A stretch of 7,015 bases of DNA from an uncultured Clostridia bacterium (GTDB lineage Bacteria > Bacillota > Clostridia > TANB77 > CAG-508): the NCBI GenBank assembly GCA_934177555.1, contig CAKPPL010000054.1, positions 1-7,015 on the forward strand. The letters are read 5' to 3'. The notes beneath the pieces were generated by a model, which ran no database searches, was not told where the DNA came from, and worked only from the letters and a program-made list of their open reading frames with translations. The translations under genes were made by a program, and so were the position numbers. This document shows, in pieces, positions 5,918-7,015 of the stretch. Within the stretch, counting starts at the first letter, position 1. Every line of letters starts with the position of its first letter.

Positions 5918-5947
5918 TTTAAAGCAAAAGTAAATAATTAATACAAT
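5918..5947 (+). promoter_or_regulatory. Possible promoter of clpP-clpX
   Basis: TACAAT (5942-5947) is a good -10, but the best upstream match, TTTAAA (5918-5923), is weak and 18 bases away. An internal promoter is plausible because a strong hairpin precedes it, yet read-through from tig is also possible. Confidence 0.35.
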
Positions 5948-5963
5948 AAGGATAAAACCTTAT
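5946..5963. repeat. Palindromic site in front of clpP
   Basis: ATAAGG (5946-5951) and CCTTAT (5958-5963) are exact inverted repeats around six A-rich bases. They overlap the end of the proposed -10 and the expected transcription start. The spacing suits a dimeric regulator, but it resembles neither the CtsR nor the HrcA operator. Confidence 0.4.
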
Positions 5964-5978
5964 AAAAAGGAGGATAAA

Positions 5979-6584
5979 ATGTTAGAAAAAGATAGTTTAG
6001 TACCATATGTAATTGAACAAACAAGTAAAGGAGAAAGATCATATGATATTTTCTCAAGATTATTAAAAGATAGAATAATATTTTTAGGAGAAGATGTAAA
6101 TCCAACAACATCAAGTTTAATAATAGCACAATTATTATTCCTAGAATCTGAAGATCCAGATAAAGAAATATATTTATATATAAATTCACCTGGAGGATCA
6201 ATAACAGATGGAATGGGAATAATAGATACAATGAATTATATTTCATGTCCTGTATCAACTATTTGTATAGGAATGGCAGCAAGTATGGGTTCAGCATTAT
6301 TATGTGCTGGAGAAAAAGGAAAAAGATTTGCAACACCAAATGCAGAAATATTAATACATCAACCATTAATTGGTGGTGGAGGATTACAAGGCCAAGCAAC
6401 AGAAATAAAAATTCATGCAGATCATTTAGTAAAAACTAGAGAAAAATTAAATAAATTTTTAAGCGAAAGAACTGGTCAAACAATAGAAACAATAGAAAGA
6501 GATACAGAAAGAGACCATTACATGACAGCACAAGAAGCATTAGAATATGGATTAATAGATGGAATAATGGACAAAAGAAAATAA
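5979..6584 (+). CDS. clpP: ATP-dependent Clp protease proteolytic subunit ClpP
   Basis: ClpP forms the 14-subunit serine protease chamber that degrades unfolded proteins delivered by ClpX or ClpC in the cytoplasm. The 201-residue product has the full catalytic triad: Ser102 in GMAASMGS, His127 in EILIHQPL and Asp179 in RDTERDHY. The motif [13 protein letters not shown] (67-79) forms the oxyanion region. The N-terminus [19 protein letters not shown] lacks a long propeptide, as is usual for Firmicutes. The handle segment after His127 reads [12 protein letters not shown], three residues longer than in Bacillus or Escherichia coli. AAGGAGG at 5967-5973 with a 5-base spacing supports the start. 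clpX follows 43 bases downstream with no terminator between, so both partners are probably made from one message. Confidence 0.97.
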   Translation: MLEKDSLVPYVIEQTSKGERSYDIFSRLLKDRIIFLGEDVNPTTSSLIIAQLLFLESEDPDKEIYLYINSPGGSITDGMGIIDTMNYISCPVSTICIGMAASMGSALLCAGEKGKRFATPNAEILIHQPLIGGGGLQGQATEIKIHADHLVKTREKLNKFLSERTGQTIETIERDTERDHYMTAQEALEYGLIDGIMDKRK

Positions 6585-6627
6585 GTTTTAAAATAACATT
6601 TTAGGCTTAGAAAGGAATGAAAAAAAT

Positions 6628-7015
6628 ATGGCAAAAAATGATACACCTAAAAGTGTAAAATGCTCATTTTGTGGTAAAACACAAGAAAATGTAAAAAGAA
6701 TAATAGCAGGTCCTGGAGTATATATTTGTAACGAATGTATAGAATTATGTAATGATATTATAGAAAATGAATATTATGAAGATGAAGAAGAATCATATAC
6801 ATTAGCAGGATTAGAAAAAATACCTAGTCCTCAAGAAATAAAAAATATATTAGACGAATATGTTATAGGCCAAGATGAAGCCAAAAAAACATTAGCAGTA
6901 GCTGTATATAATCATTATAAAAGAATTGCACATGAAGAAGAATTAGAAGAAAAACATGAAAAAGATGATAATGATGTAGAAATTCAGAAAAGTAATATTT
7001 TATTATTAGGACCAA
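6628..7015 (+). CDS. clpX: ATP-dependent Clp protease ATP-binding subunit ClpX, N-terminal part (3' end outside window)
   Basis: ClpX is the AAA+ unfoldase that recognises tagged substrates and threads them into ClpP. The visible 129 codons run to the window edge without a stop. The zinc-binding domain comes first, with Cys12/Cys15 and Cys34/Cys37 (CSFC, CNEC), followed by an acidic linker. The start of the AAA+ domain follows, with [22 protein letters not shown] and [11 protein letters not shown]. The sequence stops at LLLGP, the first residues of the Walker A loop. The stretch between NHYKRI and QKSNI, with [15 protein letters not shown] inside it, is longer and more acidic than in Bacillus ClpX. 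The start is the ATG at 6628, giving the normal N-terminus. Its RBS, AAAGGA at 6611-6616, is rather distant (11 bases), which may hold expression below that of clpP. Confidence 0.96.
   Translation, partial: MAKNDTPKSVKCSFCGKTQENVKRIIAGPGVYICNECIELCNDIIENEYYEDEEESYTLAGLEKIPSPQEIKNILDEYVIGQDEAKKTLAVAVYNHYKRIAHEEELEEKHEKDDNDVEIQKSNILLLGP

Noticed and set aside
5814..5978. CIRCE or CtsR operator before clpP
   Set aside because: No TTAGCACTC/GAGTGCTAA pair and no GGTCAAA tandem repeat is present.
6245..6439. Plus-strand open frame inside clpP
   Set aside because: Out of frame with an intact ClpP and with implausible composition (NWWWR and similar).

Overview
The window is a piece of a low-GC, strongly A-rich Firmicutes chromosome, almost certainly from the class Clostridia and from an endospore former. 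Supporting this are near-exclusive AGA, TTA and ATA codons on the plus strand, the rpsF-ssb-rpsR type gene order, zinc-binding (four-ligand) forms of ribosomal proteins S18 and L28, an H-type small acid-soluble spore protein, and short SigA-like promoters. An uncultured gut clostridial lineage would fit, but that is inference. Seven of the nine genes lie on the plus strand. The two on the minus strand (sspH and rpmB) are short single-gene units.

Layout. 1-522: end of an ssb gene followed by rpsR, closed by a bidirectional terminator. 564-746 (minus): the spore-protein gene sspH, which uses the other side of the same terminator. 747-899: divergent promoter region. 900-1991: a monocistronic type IV pilin-like surface protein with a C-terminal domain ending in a YWLGS...GIRPVIEF pattern, with its own promoter and strong terminator. 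2131-4063: a two-gene operon of a ThrRS-like/uridine-kinase-like nucleoside kinase and an RNHCP-domain zinc protein, with start and stop one base apart. 4061-4151: three stacked hairpins between converging genes. 4160-4360 (minus): rpmB (L28). 4361-4526: divergent rpmB/tig promoters. 4527-7015: the protein quality-control cluster tig, clpP and clpX (clpX cut by the window end), with a hairpin-rich 165-base gap between tig and clpP.

Together the genes serve translation (S18, L28), DNA maintenance (SSB), nascent-chain folding (trigger factor) and ATP-dependent proteolysis (ClpXP). The spore protein and the pilin-like protein are the accessory items. I see no clear evidence of a new multi-gene system, mobile element, CRISPR array, tRNA or riboswitch. 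The most unusual locus is the pilin-like gene, whose N-terminus lacks the classical Glu+5 and whose C-terminus may be a ligand-binding or diversified domain.
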